Assembly: GCA_016285335.1 (NCBI GenBank)
Contig: JAEEQO010000029.1
Coordinates: 1-19,681, forward strand
Direction: 5' to 3'
DNA length: 19,681 nucleotides
DNA from: Victivallales bacterium
GTDB lineage: Bacteria; Verrucomicrobiota; Lentisphaeria; Victivallales; UBA1829
Below are positions 6,465 through 12,119 of the stretch, one piece after another. Numbering within the stretch: position 1 is the stretch's first letter; each line of letters opens with the position of its first letter. The notes beneath the pieces were generated by a model. It was not told the origin of the DNA and searched no databases. It worked only from the letters and a program-made list of their open reading frames with translations. The translations under genes and the position numbers were made by a program.

Positions 6465-6493
6465 AATATATCATAATCCCGCGGTCAAATCAA
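6465..6493 (-). promoter_or_regulatory. Sigma70-type promoter for the TRL-family gene
   Basis: On the bottom strand TTGATT (6488-6493), a 17-bp spacer and TATATT (6465-6470) predict a start near 6457 and a leader of about 47 nt before the ATG at 6410. This is one of the closest consensus matches in the window. Confidence 0.72.
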
Positions 6494-6632
6494 GTCGTTT
6501 TCCCGAAGATTTCCAAAAAAAGCGGAAAAAAGCGCCGGAAGACATCGCGGTCACGCTCCGGGACAGATATTTTCGCGGATCGGCGGACAGGCATTCGAAA
6601 AGGGTCCGTCGGTACGGGCACAACTTGTCAAT

Positions 6633-6651
6633 AGACATCGTTCAGAGCTTC
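6633..6651 (+). repeat. Left copy of a 19-bp direct repeat flanking the DUF4160/DUF2442 remnant
   Basis: AGACATCGTTCAGAGCTTC matches 18 of 19 positions of AGACAGCGTTCAGAGCTTC at 7255-7273 in the same orientation. The right copy spans the trmB stop; this copy lies just past the 3' end of the DUF2442 gene in non-coding DNA. Confidence 0.7.
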
Positions 6652-6674
6652 ATAGGAGAAAAACACTGGAAAGA

Positions 6675-7115
6675 TCAGGCCGTCATGTGCGGTCCTTTCC
6701 GTGCAGCGGTCGTGCTTCGACGTTTTCCGGTCTTCTTGCGGGGGCGTCCGCCTTTCAGTCCGTTGCGGCGGCTGGCGGCGGCCTTGCGTTCCGACTTGAC
6801 CGAACCGCCAACAGAGCCAAGGCGCGACAGCAGACGTTTCCGCTGGGCCTTCCACCAGTTCAAATCAACCTCGCTCGCTTCTTCCGGCGGGTTTTCGATA
6901 AACTCCAGCTCCAGGTCGATGTCCGCGTCGGGCCAGTGAAGTCCTTCGGCGCTTGCCTGAATGTTGTAAAGTTCGCTCAGAAAACAGCTGCGAAAATACG
7001 GGAAGCGGTCGAAGTCGATCCTGTATATCCTGCCGCAGTGACTGACCGACATGTATTTTTCCGTCAGTTCAACGACTTTTGCGCTCACAGGCGAACCATT
7101 GGTCGAGACATTCAT
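6675..7115 (-). CDS. DUF2442 domain protein with basic C-terminal tail
   Basis: Residues about 10-75 match the DUF2442 pattern: a short beta strand pair (KVVELTEKYMSVSHCGRIYRI), DRFPYFRSCF, and the signature GLHWPDADIDLELEFIENP. Residues 90-146 form a highly basic Lys/Arg/Ser/Gly tail with a GLKGGRPRKK motif, recurrent at the C-termini of such small proteins and probably nucleic-acid-contacting or disordered. DUF2442 genes are commonly found just downstream of DUF4160 genes, an arrangement resembling a toxin-antitoxin pair, but activity is not established to my knowledge. The partner here is present only as a fragment overlapping this start by 47 nt. The ATG at 7115 has an AAGGGG sequence about 8 nt upstream; a GTG further in is an alternative start. 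Confidence 0.7.
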   Translation of the reverse strand: MNVSTNGSPVSAKVVELTEKYMSVSHCGRIYRIDFDRFPYFRSCFLSELYNIQASAEGLHWPDADIDLELEFIENPPEEASEVDLNWWKAQRKRLLSRLGSVGGSVKSERKAAASRRNGLKGGRPRKKTGKRRSTTAARKGPHMTA

Positions 7116-7260
7116 CTTTACGGCCCCTTATTTCAGATAAGATTTTGTTTGCGGTAGAAGCGTTGATTCCACGGATGTATTCCACCTCGATTTCCGGTTC
7201 AAGCCAGACTTTCATCGCCTCGTTCGATCCGAATTTCAAAACATGGACATGGGCAGACAG
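7069..7260 (-). pseudogene. N-terminally deleted DUF4160 gene fragment
   Basis: Translating the bottom strand from 7260 gives SAHVHVLKFGSNEAMKVWLE, then PEIEVEYIRGINASTANKIL and a final DECLDQWFACERKSR before TGA at 7069-7071. The H-V-H-V, KVWLEPE and L-x-x-W elements are the C-terminal two thirds of a DUF4160 domain. The usual N-terminal strand region before P-H-V-H-V (about 30-35 residues) is missing. The segment begins 3 nt after the trmB stop and is in the same frame as trmB, with only TGA ACG between them. No suitable start codon precedes the conserved part. I read it as a remnant of a DUF4160-DUF2442 pair; the alternative is expression by stop-codon readthrough from trmB. Confidence 0.68.
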
Positions 7261-7273
7261 CGTTCAGAGCTTC
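7255..7273 (+). repeat. Right copy of the 19-bp direct repeat, spanning the trmB stop
   Basis: AGACAGCGTTCAGAGCTTC differs from the copy at 6633-6651 at one position. It includes the last codons and stop of trmB and the first bases of the DUF4160 fragment. Confidence 0.7.
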
Positions 7274-7872
7274 CGCCAGGCGCGGTGCGTCACGGTCTTG
7301 CCTTCCGACTCCCAGAGCAGCTCGAACCCGGTCTTGATGTCCGCGATGTCGGCGATCAGCGCGAGGTCGGACGGCGCAAACAGCCCGGATTCCGCGACGG
7401 TCCGGTCGGCGATCTCCAGGTATTCCGCGTTGTCCGTGGAGAAATGGAACACGCCGTCCGGCTTCAGGATGCGGGCGAACTGCATCATGATGTCCGAGGT
7501 GATGAGGCGGTGGCAGCGGTGTTTCGCCTTCGGCCACGGGTCCGGGCAGAGCAGGTTCACGCGGTCGACGAACGCGTCCGGGATCGTCCGCGAGATTAGC
7601 ACGCGCGATTCGCTTTTCAGCACGTGCAGGTTCTCCATGCGGTCCCGCAGGACGCATTTCTGCACTTTCCGCACGCGGCCGAGCAGCATGTCCGCCGCGA
7701 TCACGTACACGTCGGGGCGGCGTTTCGCCAGCGCCAGCGCGAATTCGCCGTCGCCGCAGCCGAGGTCGAGCTCGATGCGCGTTCCGGGTCCCGGCATGGG
7801 GACCACATTTTCCAGGCGGGTATACAGGTTATGAAGCATCACGATGCCGTCGACTTGTTTTTTCGCAGTCAT
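7264..7872 (-). CDS. trmB: tRNA (guanine-N7-)-methyltransferase
   Basis: TrmB adds a methyl group from SAM to N7 of G46 in the tRNA variable loop. The 202-residue protein has motif I ELDLGCGDGEF (34-44) and the family-defining LLCPDPWPKAKHRCHRL (107-123), normally F-PDPWPK-x-HHK-RL. A C-terminal FHFSTDNAEYLE segment corresponds to the conserved T-D region. The ATG at 7872 overlaps the upstream PHP gene stop as ATGA (7869-7872), so translation is probably coupled. A longer reading frame upstream is rejected because it lies wholly within the PHP gene and lacks homology. The C-terminus ...TVTHRAWRKL is of normal length. The sequence immediately after the stop is a same-frame DUF4160 fragment and lies in a direct repeat. 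Confidence 0.92.
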   Translation of the reverse strand: MTAKKQVDGIVMLHNLYTRLENVVPMPGPGTRIELDLGCGDGEFALALAKRRPDVYVIAADMLLGRVRKVQKCVLRDRMENLHVLKSESRVLISRTIPDAFVDRVNLLCPDPWPKAKHRCHRLITSDIMMQFARILKPDGVFHFSTDNAEYLEIADRTVAESGLFAPSDLALIADIADIKTGFELLWESEGKTVTHRAWRKL

Positions 7873-8726
7873 GGGGTGTCCCTGTTTTGCTTTGCGGCCA
7901 GAAGCCGCTCGTAGATCTCGAACGGGATCGCGAGGTTGCCGTCGATCCCGGTGCCCATTTTGACCTGGGGATGGGACGCCCCGTGAAAATCGCTTCCGCC
8001 GGAGACCAGCAGGGAGCGGTCGTGCGCGAACTCCAGCGCGTCCCGCTGCTGTTCCTCTGCGAACATCGAGTAGTAGCATTCGAGGCCGTCAAGCCCGAAA
8101 TTGACCAGCCGCGACCCGGTCTTGCGGAGCGCGGCCCGCGCCCCGTGCGCCGCATGAAGCGGATGCGCCCAGATCGCCAGCCCGCCCGCGCCGTGGATCA
8201 GCCGGATGCAGGCGTCGACGGGATAATATTTGCGGAGGACGTAGCAGGAACCGTTGCGGCCGAGCAGACGGTTGAACACGCTCTGCATGTCCTGAAAATA
8301 CCCTTTCCGGAGCAGCACGGACGCCATGTGGGGACGCCCGACGCTTTCGCCGCCCGCCTCGTCCAGCACTTCGTCCATCGTGATCTCGTACCCCTTCGAA
8401 CGAAGCTTGTCGACCATCTGCGCATTGCGTTCCTCCCGCCACAGACGCATCTGCTCCAGGGCGGACAGCAGCGCCGGGTCGCGCGGGTCGAGGAAGAGTC
8501 CGACGATGTGGATGTCCCTGTTGAATAGCATGCTTGCGAGCTCGACGCCGGGCACGGCCCGGAGCGGCGTCCCGGCGGCAGCGGCCAGGAAGCGTTCCAC
8601 CCCGGAAACCGTGTCGTGATCGGTCAGGGCGGCCGCCTCCAGCCCGATGCCGAGGGCGGCGGCGACGAGTTCTTCCGGGGTCAGCGTCCCGTCGGAACAG
8701 TTGCTGTGCATGTGCAGATCGATCAT
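7869..8726 (-). CDS. PHP-domain phosphoesterase (RNase AM / YciV-TrpH family)
   Basis: The 285-residue enzyme has the full set of PHP metal ligands: DLHMHSNCSDG (3-13; His5, His7, Asp12), LTDHDT (35-40), PGVELAS (59-65), GRPHMAS (130-136), IWAHPLHA (185-192) and GSDFHGA (244-250). Members of this COG0613-type group hydrolyse nucleoside 3',5'-bisphosphates or act as 5'-3' exoribonucleases on short RNAs and rRNA 5' ends (E. coli YciV/RNase AM). A cytosolic RNA or nucleotide phosphoesterase is expected. The start at 8726 (MIDLHMHS) is chosen over an upstream ATG at 8807 because PHP proteins begin right at the first beta strand. It is co-transcribed with trmB by a 4-bp overlap, which places two RNA-acting genes in one operon. 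Its promoter is at 8827-8854. Confidence 0.87.
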   Translation of the reverse strand: MIDLHMHSNCSDGTLTPEELVAAALGIGLEAAALTDHDTVSGVERFLAAAAGTPLRAVPGVELASMLFNRDIHIVGLFLDPRDPALLSALEQMRLWREERNAQMVDKLRSKGYEITMDEVLDEAGGESVGRPHMASVLLRKGYFQDMQSVFNRLLGRNGSCYVLRKYYPVDACIRLIHGAGGLAIWAHPLHAAHGARAALRKTGSRLVNFGLDGLECYYSMFAEEQQRDALEFAHDRSLLVSGGSDFHGASHPQVKMGTGIDGNLAIPFEIYERLLAAKQNRDTP

Positions 8727-8826
8727 TTGGTTTCCCGGTGGTTGAACGGATTGGGGCGTAAATAGCGTTCGCGACGGAGGGCCTTTCCATCGGCATTTGA
8801 GGCGCACGGAGAAGCCCGGCCATAAA

Positions 8827-8854
8827 AATATACAATGAAAAAACGTTTTTTCAA
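8827..8854 (-). promoter_or_regulatory. Promoter of the PHP-trmB operon
   Basis: On the bottom strand TTGAAA (8849-8854), a 16-bp spacer and TATATT (8827-8832) predict a start near 8820 and a leader of about 93 nt. Most of the spacer and part of the -35 are occupied by the palindrome at 8836-8853. Confidence 0.6.
8836..8853. promoter_or_regulatory. Perfect 18-bp palindrome inside the PHP-trmB promoter
   Basis: TGAAAAAACGTTTTTTCA is its own reverse complement, centred on CG. It overlaps the -35 and spacer of the - strand promoter and lies just upstream of the dksA promoter. This is the position of a repressor or activator site acting on one or both operons. Confidence 0.5.
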
Positions 8855-8864
8855 TCCTTCAGGC

Positions 8865-8892
8865 TTGATAATCATAATTTTAGTGCTATTTT
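8865..8892 (+). promoter_or_regulatory. Promoter of the dksA-lspA-miaA operon
   Basis: TTGATA (8865-8870), a 16-bp spacer and TATTTT (8887-8892) predict a start near 8899 and a leader of about 130 nt. The surrounding AT-richness makes the exact hexamers uncertain. Confidence 0.5.
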
Positions 8893-9030
8893 AAATAGTT
8901 CAATTTGGATCAGGACCGGTCCGCGGGTCCCGGCCAAGTCGTTGCCGGGCAGTGCGGTCTGTCATGCCCATATGCACGAAAAACACTTTGAAACGGCGCT
9001 CGACAGCCGCATAACCAGGAGTTGCAAGAA

Positions 9031-10203
9031 ATGAAGAAGACTGAGACCGTAAAGGCCGCGAAACCGGCTTCCAAGCCGATGGCGAAAACCGCTGCGAAAG
9101 CCGCCCCGGCGAAAAAAGTCGCAAAACCCGCCGCGAAAAAGGCGACCGCCAAGCCGGTCGCGAAAAAAGCAGCGCCTGCAAAGGTCCAAGTCAAAACTGC
9201 CGTGAAAGCTCCTGCGAAGAAGGCCGCCGCTCCTGCGAAGAAGGCCGCTCCTGCGAAGAAGGCCGCCGCTCCGGCGAAGAAAGCTGCTGTCAAGGCCGCT
9301 GCTCCGGCGAAGGCCGCTCCTGCAAAGAAGGCTGTTGCTCCCGCAAAGAAAGCCGCCGCTCCCGCGAAGAAGGCCGCAGTCAAGGCCGCCGCTCCTGCGA
9401 AGAAGGCTGCCGCTCCTGCGAAGGCTTCTGCGAAGGCTCCTGCGAAGAAAGCCGCCGCTCCCGCGAAGAAGGCCGCAGTCAAGGCCGCCGCTCCTGCGAA
9501 GGCCCCTGCAAAGGCTCCTGCGAAGAAAGCCGCCGCTCCTGCGAAGAAGGCTGCTGTCAAGGCTGCCGCTCCTGCGAAGGCTTCTGCGAAGGCTCCTGCA
9601 AAGAAAGCTGCCGCTCCGGTCAAGGCTGCTCCGGTCAAGGCCGTTCCTGCGAAGGCTCCCGCGAAGAAGGCCGTTCCGGCTGCGTCAGCCAAGAAGAAAG
9701 CGGACAAAAACAAGGATGCCCAGTCCTCCCATCATGGACGCATCGTCACGAAAGCCGAAGTCGACGCGCTCAGGATGCAGGCGGAGGCCAACGGACACGT
9801 GATCCGCAAATCCCGCCTGTCCCCGAAAATGAAAAAGCACTACCGGGAAGTCCTGCTCAAACTGAGATCTGCCTATCTGGATCAGCTGAACGTTCATCGC
9901 GACGATGCCCTGACGAACAAGAAATCCGGGCCCGGCGCGGGAATGGCGACGCACATGGCAGACCTCGGCAGCGACAATTTCCAGCACGATTTCGAGCTCG
10001 GCCTGCTGTCCGACGAAGGCACCGTGATCGAAATGATCGAAGAAGCGCTGACCCGCCTCGACGAGAATGAATACGGCATCTGCCTGGAATGCGGCAACGA
10101 GATCAATCCCGAACGCCTCGAAAGCAAGCCGTATGCCCGTTTCTGCGTGGCATGCAAGTCCCGCATGGAAATGAGCGACGGACCGTACCGCCGCCATCGC
10201 TGA
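9031..10203 (+). CDS. DksA/TraR-type zinc-finger protein with histone-H1-like Lys/Ala/Pro tail
   Basis: The 390-residue protein is a fusion of two regions. Residues 1 to about 225 consist almost wholly of Lys, Ala and Pro in near-repeats such as APAKKAAAPAKKAAVKAAAP, resembling histone H1 or chlamydial Hc-type tails. Residues about 235-390 are a DksA/TraR domain: a helical hairpin (TKAEVDALRMQAEANGHVIRK..., HYREVLLKLRSAYL), MADLGSDNFQHDFELGLL, and a C4 zinc finger C351-x2-C354-x17-C372-x2-C375. DksA binds the RNA polymerase secondary channel and mediates the stringent response; the basic tail probably binds DNA or RNA nonspecifically. Such tailed DksA proteins occur in PVC bacteria, though I cannot state how widely. 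ATG at 9031 is chosen over TTG at 9022 because AGGAG (9017-9021) sits 9 nt before it. The tail-coding DNA is itself repetitive. lspA follows 95 bp later. Confidence 0.88.
   Translation: MKKTETVKAAKPASKPMAKTAAKAAPAKKVAKPAAKKATAKPVAKKAAPAKVQVKTAVKAPAKKAAAPAKKAAPAKKAAAPAKKAAVKAAAPAKAAPAKKAVAPAKKAAAPAKKAAVKAAAPAKKAAAPAKASAKAPAKKAAAPAKKAAVKAAAPAKAPAKAPAKKAAAPAKKAAVKAAAPAKASAKAPAKKAAAPVKAAPVKAVPAKAPAKKAVPAASAKKKADKNKDAQSSHHGRIVTKAEVDALRMQAEANGHVIRKSRLSPKMKKHYREVLLKLRSAYLDQLNVHRDDALTNKKSGPGAGMATHMADLGSDNFQHDFELGLLSDEGTVIEMIEEALTRLDENEYGICLECGNEINPERLESKPYARFCVACKSRMEMSDGPYRRHR
9190..9690 (+). repeat. Degenerate tandem repeats encoding the Lys/Ala/Pro tail
   Basis: Units built on GCTCCTGCGAAGAAGGCCGC recur throughout with silent changes (GCG/GCA/GCT/GCC, AAG/AAA). 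A larger block of about 28 codons, reading roughly AKASAKAPAKKAAAPAKKAAVKAAA, recurs at about 9420-9500, 9505-9575 and 9575-9640. The tract should be prone to unit gain and loss by slippage or recombination. Confidence 0.8.
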
Positions 10204-10219
10204 CCGCTTCTTTCCCGCG

Positions 10220-10266
10220 AATCCGCGCGGCGGCCGTTTCTTTCCCGGCTTCTGACCGCGCGGATT
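10220..10266 (+). other. Long perfect hairpin between dksA and lspA
   Basis: AATCCGCGCGG (10220-10230) pairs perfectly with CCGCGCGGATT (10256-10266) around a 25-nt loop. Only a weak pyrimidine stretch follows (TCCGTCTCTG), so it is a poor classical terminator. It may cause partial termination or act as an mRNA-stabilising or processing structure that separates dksA from lspA expression. Confidence 0.55.
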
Positions 10267-10298
10267 TCCGTCTCTGACCTCATATCCGTATCCGTCCT

Positions 10299-10871
10299 AT
10301 GCCCGCCAAGAAGTTTTTCACCTCGGAAGCACGCGTGGCGCCCGGTTCGCCCCGGGAACGCCGCATGATCATTGCGGCCGCGGTGACCGCAATCATCCTC
10401 GTCATCCTGGACCAGGTCACCAAGACGCTTGTGCTGAATCATATCAAATTGCATGAGCGCATCACGGTCATCCCCGGCTTCTTCGACCTCACGCACCTCA
10501 CGAACAAAGGCGCAGCCTGGGGCATGTTCCACGATTTCCCGTGGATCCCGTCCGCAATCTCCATCGCCGCATTGGTCCTGCTGATCCTGTTCCTGCGCAA
10601 GCTGGCCGCCGGGTGGCCGGAACGCTTCTTTGCGATGCTGATGGTCGCGTCCGGCATCGTGGGAAACTGCACCGACCGCGTGCTGCACGGAGCGGTCATC
10701 GACTTCCTGCGCTTCCACTGGCAGAACGCCGCCGAATGGCCGTCGTTCAATGTGGCGGATTCGGCGATCTGCTGCGGCGTGGCGCTCTACGTGATCTCCT
10801 CGTTCTTCCGGCCCGAAACCAAATCCGAGGCGAAACGGGATGACGCCGGCGACGCTCCGAAGTCTGCTTGA
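10299..10871 (+). CDS. lspA: Lipoprotein signal peptidase (signal peptidase II)
   Basis: LspA cleaves the signal peptide of diacylglyceryl-modified prolipoproteins in the cytoplasmic membrane. The 190-residue protein has four membrane segments (about 24-44, 83-100, 108-122, 150-170), the NKGAAWGMF loop (69-77; usually N-x-GAAFG), GNCTDR (122-127; usually GNLIDR) and the catalytic aspartates Asp135 in VIDFL and Asp154 in FNVADSAI, 19 residues apart as in characterised enzymes. A 22-residue charged N-terminal extension precedes TM1, and an ATG at residue 23 would be too late. The ribosome-binding site is weak. It overlaps miaA by 32 bp. At least two predicted lipoprotein precursors in this window (TRL and the one at 2344) would be substrates. 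Confidence 0.93.
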   Translation: MPAKKFFTSEARVAPGSPRERRMIIAAAVTAIILVILDQVTKTLVLNHIKLHERITVIPGFFDLTHLTNKGAAWGMFHDFPWIPSAISIAALVLLILFLRKLAAGWPERFFAMLMVASGIVGNCTDRVLHGAVIDFLRFHWQNAAEWPSFNVADSAICCGVALYVISSFFRPETKSEAKRDDAGDAPKSA

Positions 10872-11763
10872 CGCGGTCCGGCGCGCGCCCGGGATCCCCG
10901 TCATCATGGGACCGACCGCCGCCGGGAAATCCGAACTGGCGTTCGCCCTCGCCCGCGAATGCGGCGGCGAGATCGTTTCCGCCGACTCCATGCAGTTCTA
11001 CCGCGGACTTGACATCGGCACGGCGAAGCCGACCGCGGAGGAACGCCGTCTGGTGCCGCATCACCTGATCGACTCCATGGACATCTCGGAGAAATCCGAC
11101 GTGTTCCGGTTCCGCACCGATGCCCTCCGCATCATCGGCGAGATCCGGTCGCGCGGACACCTCCCCGTCGTGGCGGGCGGCAGCGGCCTGTATCTTCACT
11201 CGCTGGTCTACGGGCTGGACGTCCTGCCCGCGAAACAGTCCCTCCGCGACGAGCTCGACGCCGCCTACGACAACGACGCGGGATTCCCGGAGCTCGCGGC
11301 GGTCATGGAACGCGAATGCCCGCTCGACTTCAAGCGATTCTATCCGCACCGGCGCAAGCTCATCCGCGCCCGCGAGGTCTTCCTGCTCTCCGGCAAACAG
11401 ATCTCCGAGCTTCAGTCCGGCGAAAACGAGCCCGATTCGAGGTTCTCCCAGTTCGTGCTGGTCCGCGACCGCGCCGACCTGGTCCGCAGGATCCGCAAGC
11501 GCGCCGAAATCATGCTCGAATCCGGCTGGATCGAGGAGGCGCGCGTCATGCTCGCAAAGGGGCTTCTGGACGCGCCGACCGCGTGGCAGGCGATCGGCTA
11601 CGCCCAGATCGGCGATTATCTTGCCGGAAAGATGGCCCGCGACGAACTGCTCGAATCCATCGTGATCGCGACGCGCCAGTTCGCGCGCAGACAGTCCACC
11701 TGGTTCCGAAACCGGCATAAAGAAGCCGCGTTCCTGTCGCTCACCGCTTCCTCAGAAGATTGA
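10840..11763 (+). CDS. miaA: tRNA dimethylallyltransferase
   Basis: MiaA transfers a dimethylallyl group to N6 of A37 in tRNAs reading UNN codons. The 307-residue protein has the P-loop GPTAAGKS (24-31), SADSMQFYRGLDIGTAKPT (47-65) with the catalytic Asp49, AGGSGLYLHSLVYGL, the PHRRKLIRAREV region, TAWQAIGYAQI and the C-terminal TRQFARRQSTWFR tRNA-binding stretch. The ATG at 10840 lies inside lspA and is supported by GAGG at 10827-10830, 9 nt upstream. The 32-bp overlap with lspA and the 4-bp overlap with the next gene indicate one transcript and probable translational coupling. Confidence 0.95.
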   Translation: MTPATLRSLLDAVRRAPGIPVIMGPTAAGKSELAFALARECGGEIVSADSMQFYRGLDIGTAKPTAEERRLVPHHLIDSMDISEKSDVFRFRTDALRIIGEIRSRGHLPVVAGGSGLYLHSLVYGLDVLPAKQSLRDELDAAYDNDAGFPELAAVMERECPLDFKRFYPHRRKLIRAREVFLLSGKQISELQSGENEPDSRFSQFVLVRDRADLVRRIRKRAEIMLESGWIEEARVMLAKGLLDAPTAWQAIGYAQIGDYLAGKMARDELLESIVIATRQFARRQSTWFRNRHKEAAFLSLTASSED

Positions 11764-12119
11764 ACTGTCCCTTCCCTTCCAATCGCCCCTGTCGCGCTTC
11801 AGCGCAGTTTCATGGTGGCAGCACCCCGGATGCTCCGCAGGCCGCGAGTTCATCGGGGGGTTCCGCCGGACGCAAGGCGTTGGACGCGCTGTTCGGCAAC
11901 ACGGAGACGGACAATAAGCCGAAACCGTCGATCCTGGATTCGGAAGAGTCAGGCGAACGTCGTTTCTGCCGGGACTGCGCCCATGCGCTCGTGAATGTTT
12001 TCGCCGTGATCTGCACGCGCAAGCACTGCGAGGTGCAGCCGATGGACGACTGCCCGGACTTCGAAAAACGCCCGGAACAGCCCTCTTCCTCCTCGAAATC
12101 CGTCCTGGACTTCAAATAA
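11760..12119 (+). CDS. Small cysteine-rich protein of unknown function
   Basis: I do not recognise a named family. The predicted 119-residue protein has a low-complexity Ser/Gly/Pro N-terminus and a C-terminal Cys cluster, RRFCRDCAHA...VICTRKHCEV...MDDCPDFEKR. Its five cysteines (C-x2-C, C-x4-C, C) could bind zinc or another metal. No ATG exists in frame before the conserved part; TTG at 11760, overlapping the miaA stop as TTGA, is the likely start by analogy with ATGA coupling, while a later TTG at 11880 would still keep the Cys domain. It ends the dksA-lspA-miaA operon, and its stop abuts the stop of the opposing gene. The conserved-looking Cys pattern is the main reason for calling it real. 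Confidence 0.58.
   Translation: MNCPFPSNRPCRASAQFHGGSTPDAPQAASSSGGSAGRKALDALFGNTETDNKPKPSILDSEESGERRFCRDCAHALVNVFAVICTRKHCEVQPMDDCPDFEKRPEQPSSSSKSVLDFK

Larger units (their letters stand above)
8727..9030. other. Divergent intergenic region and long dksA leader
   Basis: This 304-bp stretch carries divergent promoters for the PHP-trmB unit and the dksA operon. The first part is AT-rich (8821-8910). The remainder is a GC-rich leader of about 130 nt before dksA, containing GGACCGGTCC (8913-8922) and a further GGTCC at 8926-8930 that can pair with GGACC. The dksA ribosome-binding site AGGAG is at 9017-9021. No small gene or known riboswitch was recognised. Confidence 0.6.

Noticed and set aside
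6520..6560. Possible - strand terminator after the DUF2442 gene (CCGGA...TCCGG then T-runs)
   Set aside because: The stem is only 5 bp with a large loop and the T-runs are interrupted; not strong enough to list as a feature.
7873..8079. Upstream extension of trmB
   Set aside because: It lies wholly inside the PHP gene in another frame; the ATGA overlap at 7869-7872 and the family N-terminus support 7872 as the start.
8910..9713. A - strand frame encoding Phe/Ala/Gly repeats (AFFAGA...)
   Set aside because: It is the complement of the Lys/Ala/Pro repeat of dksA; the membrane-like composition is an artefact of the repetitive codons, and the gene-level evidence lies on the + strand.
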